From: an uncultured Clostridia bacterium
Lineage (GTDB): Bacteria > Bacillota > Clostridia > Christensenellales > Aristaeellaceae
NCBI GenBank assembly: GCA_934631055.1
Contig: CAKTXP010000039.1
Location: 1-15,387, forward strand
Direction of reading: 5' to 3'
Length of the DNA: 15,387 nt
The stretch's first letter is position 1, and each line of letters begins with the position of its first letter. Below, piece by piece: positions 14,510 through 15,387 of this stretch. The position numbers and the translations under genes were made by a program. The notes under the pieces are model-generated. The model did no database searches. It was given only the letters and a program-made list of their open reading frames with translations, and was not told the origin of the DNA.

Positions 14510-14596
14510 TATAGGAAATTGCATAAAGCCTGCTCGCGTGCGTAAAGCTTTGAATCTTTACGGACTGTGGCGGAAATGCAGGCGGGCTCAGCCCGC
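14510..14596 (+). repeat. 87-bp dispersed repeat, copy 2
   Basis: Inverted copy of 237-322. It starts 32 bases after the tetR stop. Pairing: GCCTGC (14528-14533) with GCAGGC (14578-14583) enclosing CGTAAAG...CTTTACG, then GCGGGC/GCCCGC. This copy keeps the full GC hairpin and a T6 run, so it doubles as the tetR terminator. Confidence 0.92.
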
Positions 14597-14602
14597 TTTT
14601 TT
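14582..14602 (+). terminator. Intrinsic terminator after tetR (3' end of the repeat)
   Basis: GCGGGC (14582-14587), loop TCA, GCCCGC (14591-14596), then TTTTTT (14597-14602). It separates tetR from the membrane protein gene. Confidence 0.88.
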
Positions 14603-14612
14603 CACCGGCAAA

Positions 14613-14628
14613 TTGAACGATGTTCATA
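14613..14628 (+). promoter_or_regulatory. TetR operator-like palindrome, site 2
   Basis: TTGAACGATGTTCATA matches site 1 at every position except the three central bases (palindrome TGAAC-N3-GTTCA at 14614-14626). It lies about 200 bases before the membrane protein ATG, right after the tetR terminator. No consensus promoter was found next to it. CTGACA at 14676, 16 bases, TATGCT is the best candidate downstream. Confidence 0.72.
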
Positions 14629-14824
14629 AAGGAAAGCACATCCTGAAAGCCCAGCGGGATAAAGAAAAAATGTGCTGACAACCTTGTGCGGAGCGCTATG
14701 CTCCGCACGGGTTCAAATACGCAGACTCCTATGGAGAAAGCGCCGCCTGACTGCCGATCCGGCAGCCGGCTGTCCCTGTAACTGAAACATCAAACGACAA
14801 AACAAGAAAAGGAGAACAACAACT
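14629..14824 (+). other. Structured leader before the membrane protein gene
   Basis: Three perfect hairpins follow one another: GTGCGGAG-7-CTCCGCAC (14686-14708), CTCC-TAT-GGAG (14726-14736) and CTGCCG-ATC-CGGCAG (14751-14765). AGCACAT and ATGTGCT could pair around 14635-14676. AAGGAG at 14809-14814 is the ribosome site. No known riboswitch class was recognised and no terminator precedes the ATG. Confidence 0.4.
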
Positions 14825-15387
14825 ATGCAGGCTCTTATTGAAACGATTTTTGACGCTGTCTATCTGGTATCCGTCATCACCATCGGCATTCTAATGATTC
14901 GCGGAAGCAAGGGAAACAAGCAGTTCCGTCTGTTCGGTCTGATGGCGGTCGTGCTGGGCGCGGGCGACTCTTTTCACCTGATTCCCCGTGCGCTGGCACT
15001 CTGTACGACGGGTCTTGAGAACTACACCGTGCCGCTGGGACTGGGCAAGTGGATTACCTCTGTGACGATGACCATCTTCTACGTGCTGCTCTACTATGTG
15101 TGGCGTCAGCGTTACCAGATTAAGGGCAAGGGCATCCTGACTGCCGCGGTTTATGCGCTGGCTGCCGTGCGTGTCGTGCTGTGCATGATGCCGCAGAACC
15201 AGTGGCTGAGCGCGAACGCGCCGCTCTCCTGGGGCATCTACCGCAACATTCCGTTTGCGCTGATGGGTCTGCTGATTATCGTGCTGTTCTACCGCAGCGC
15301 GAAGGAAAATAACGATGCGTCCTTCCGCTGGATGTGGCTGACCATCGTGCTGAGCTTCGGCTTCTATATCCCGGTCGTGCTGTGGGC
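14825..15387 (+). CDS. Multi-pass membrane protein, TetR-linked (partial)
   Basis: The frame is open from ATG 14825 to the end of the window, 187 visible codons, with the C-terminus missing. It shows about six hydrophobic helices (near 6-25, 36-53, 75-93, 102-121, 141-156 and 167-187) with short charged loops such as RGSKGNKQF, WRQRYQIKGKG and RSAKENNDASFRW. The order resembles an uncharacterised Clostridia integral membrane family with no signature of a transporter class that I can name. AAGGAG ends 10 bases before the ATG. A TetR-type palindrome lies upstream, so its expression probably answers the TetR ligand. Efflux or sensing are guesses only; no function is assigned. Confidence 0.85.
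   Translation, partial: MQALIETIFDAVYLVSVITIGILMIRGSKGNKQFRLFGLMAVVLGAGDSFHLIPRALALCTTGLENYTVPLGLGKWITSVTMTIFYVLLYYVWRQRYQIKGKGILTAAVYALAAVRVVLCMMPQNQWLSANAPLSWGIYRNIPFALMGLLIIVLFYRSAKENNDASFRWMWLTIVLSFGFYIPVVLW

Noticed and set aside
13992..14708. 238-residue minus-strand frame opposite tetR
   Set aside because: It runs through the tetR terminator, repeat and operator; the plus strand encodes a standard TetR protein.
14629..14824. Riboswitch
   Set aside because: Hairpins are present, but no conserved core of a class I know (c-di-GMP, ZTP, SAM, cobalamin, guanidine, fluoride) could be found.

Overview
The window reads as chromosomal DNA of a fairly GC-rich Bacillota, most likely a gut-type member of the Clostridia. 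The evidence is AGGAGG-type ribosome sites, sigma-A promoters, an AgrC/LytTR two-component pair, an LCP protein, a CapA-like protein, GH3 enzymes with Clostridia-style permuted domain order, and palindromic intergenic repeats. The sequence alone does not support a genus. No rRNA, tRNA, CRISPR array or complete insertion sequence was seen.

Layout. (1) 1-122: the 3' end of pyrG (CTP synthase, + strand), followed by a strong intrinsic terminator. (2) 369-7078, minus strand: a glycan-degradation cluster read in the order secreted GH3 (4049-7078), small secreted carbohydrate-binding-like protein (3401-3976), membrane-anchored GH3 (369-3311). Both gene junctions carry a terminator-like hairpin directly in front of the next ribosome binding site. 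(3) 7079-7849: a 771-bp gene-free stretch with an AT-rich part, LytTR-type direct repeats and a complex palindromic repeat. (4) 7850-9942, minus strand: an AgrA-like LytTR response regulator and its AgrC-like GHKL kinase, translationally coupled, with a clear promoter. (5) 10181-12443, minus strand: a secreted CapA-like protein and a secreted LytR-CpsA-Psr protein, both cell-envelope functions. (6) 12749-13606, plus strand: a probable regulator with two Myb-like repeats. (7) 13638-13785: two large hairpins, possibly remains of a mobile element. (8) 13858-15387, plus strand: a TetR regulator behind a perfect consensus promoter, then a multi-pass membrane protein running off the end. The same 16-base operator-like palindrome lies in front of both.

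How it fits together. The GH3/CBM genes look like an extracellular oligosaccharide-processing unit: one enzyme released or wall-associated, one tethered to the membrane, and a small binding protein. The two-component pair lies just upstream on the same strand and could control it, but the link is only suggested by direct repeats in the intergenic region. LCP and CapA-like proteins act at the envelope. The TetR/membrane-protein pair looks like a self-contained regulon.

The most notable non-coding content is repeat DNA. An 87-bp element occurs twice in opposite orientation at the two ends of the window. Two copies of a modular multi-hairpin element abut the stop codons of the response regulator and LCP genes. 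They show compensatory base changes, and one has a 92-bp insertion. A third, different palindromic element follows the CapA-like gene.
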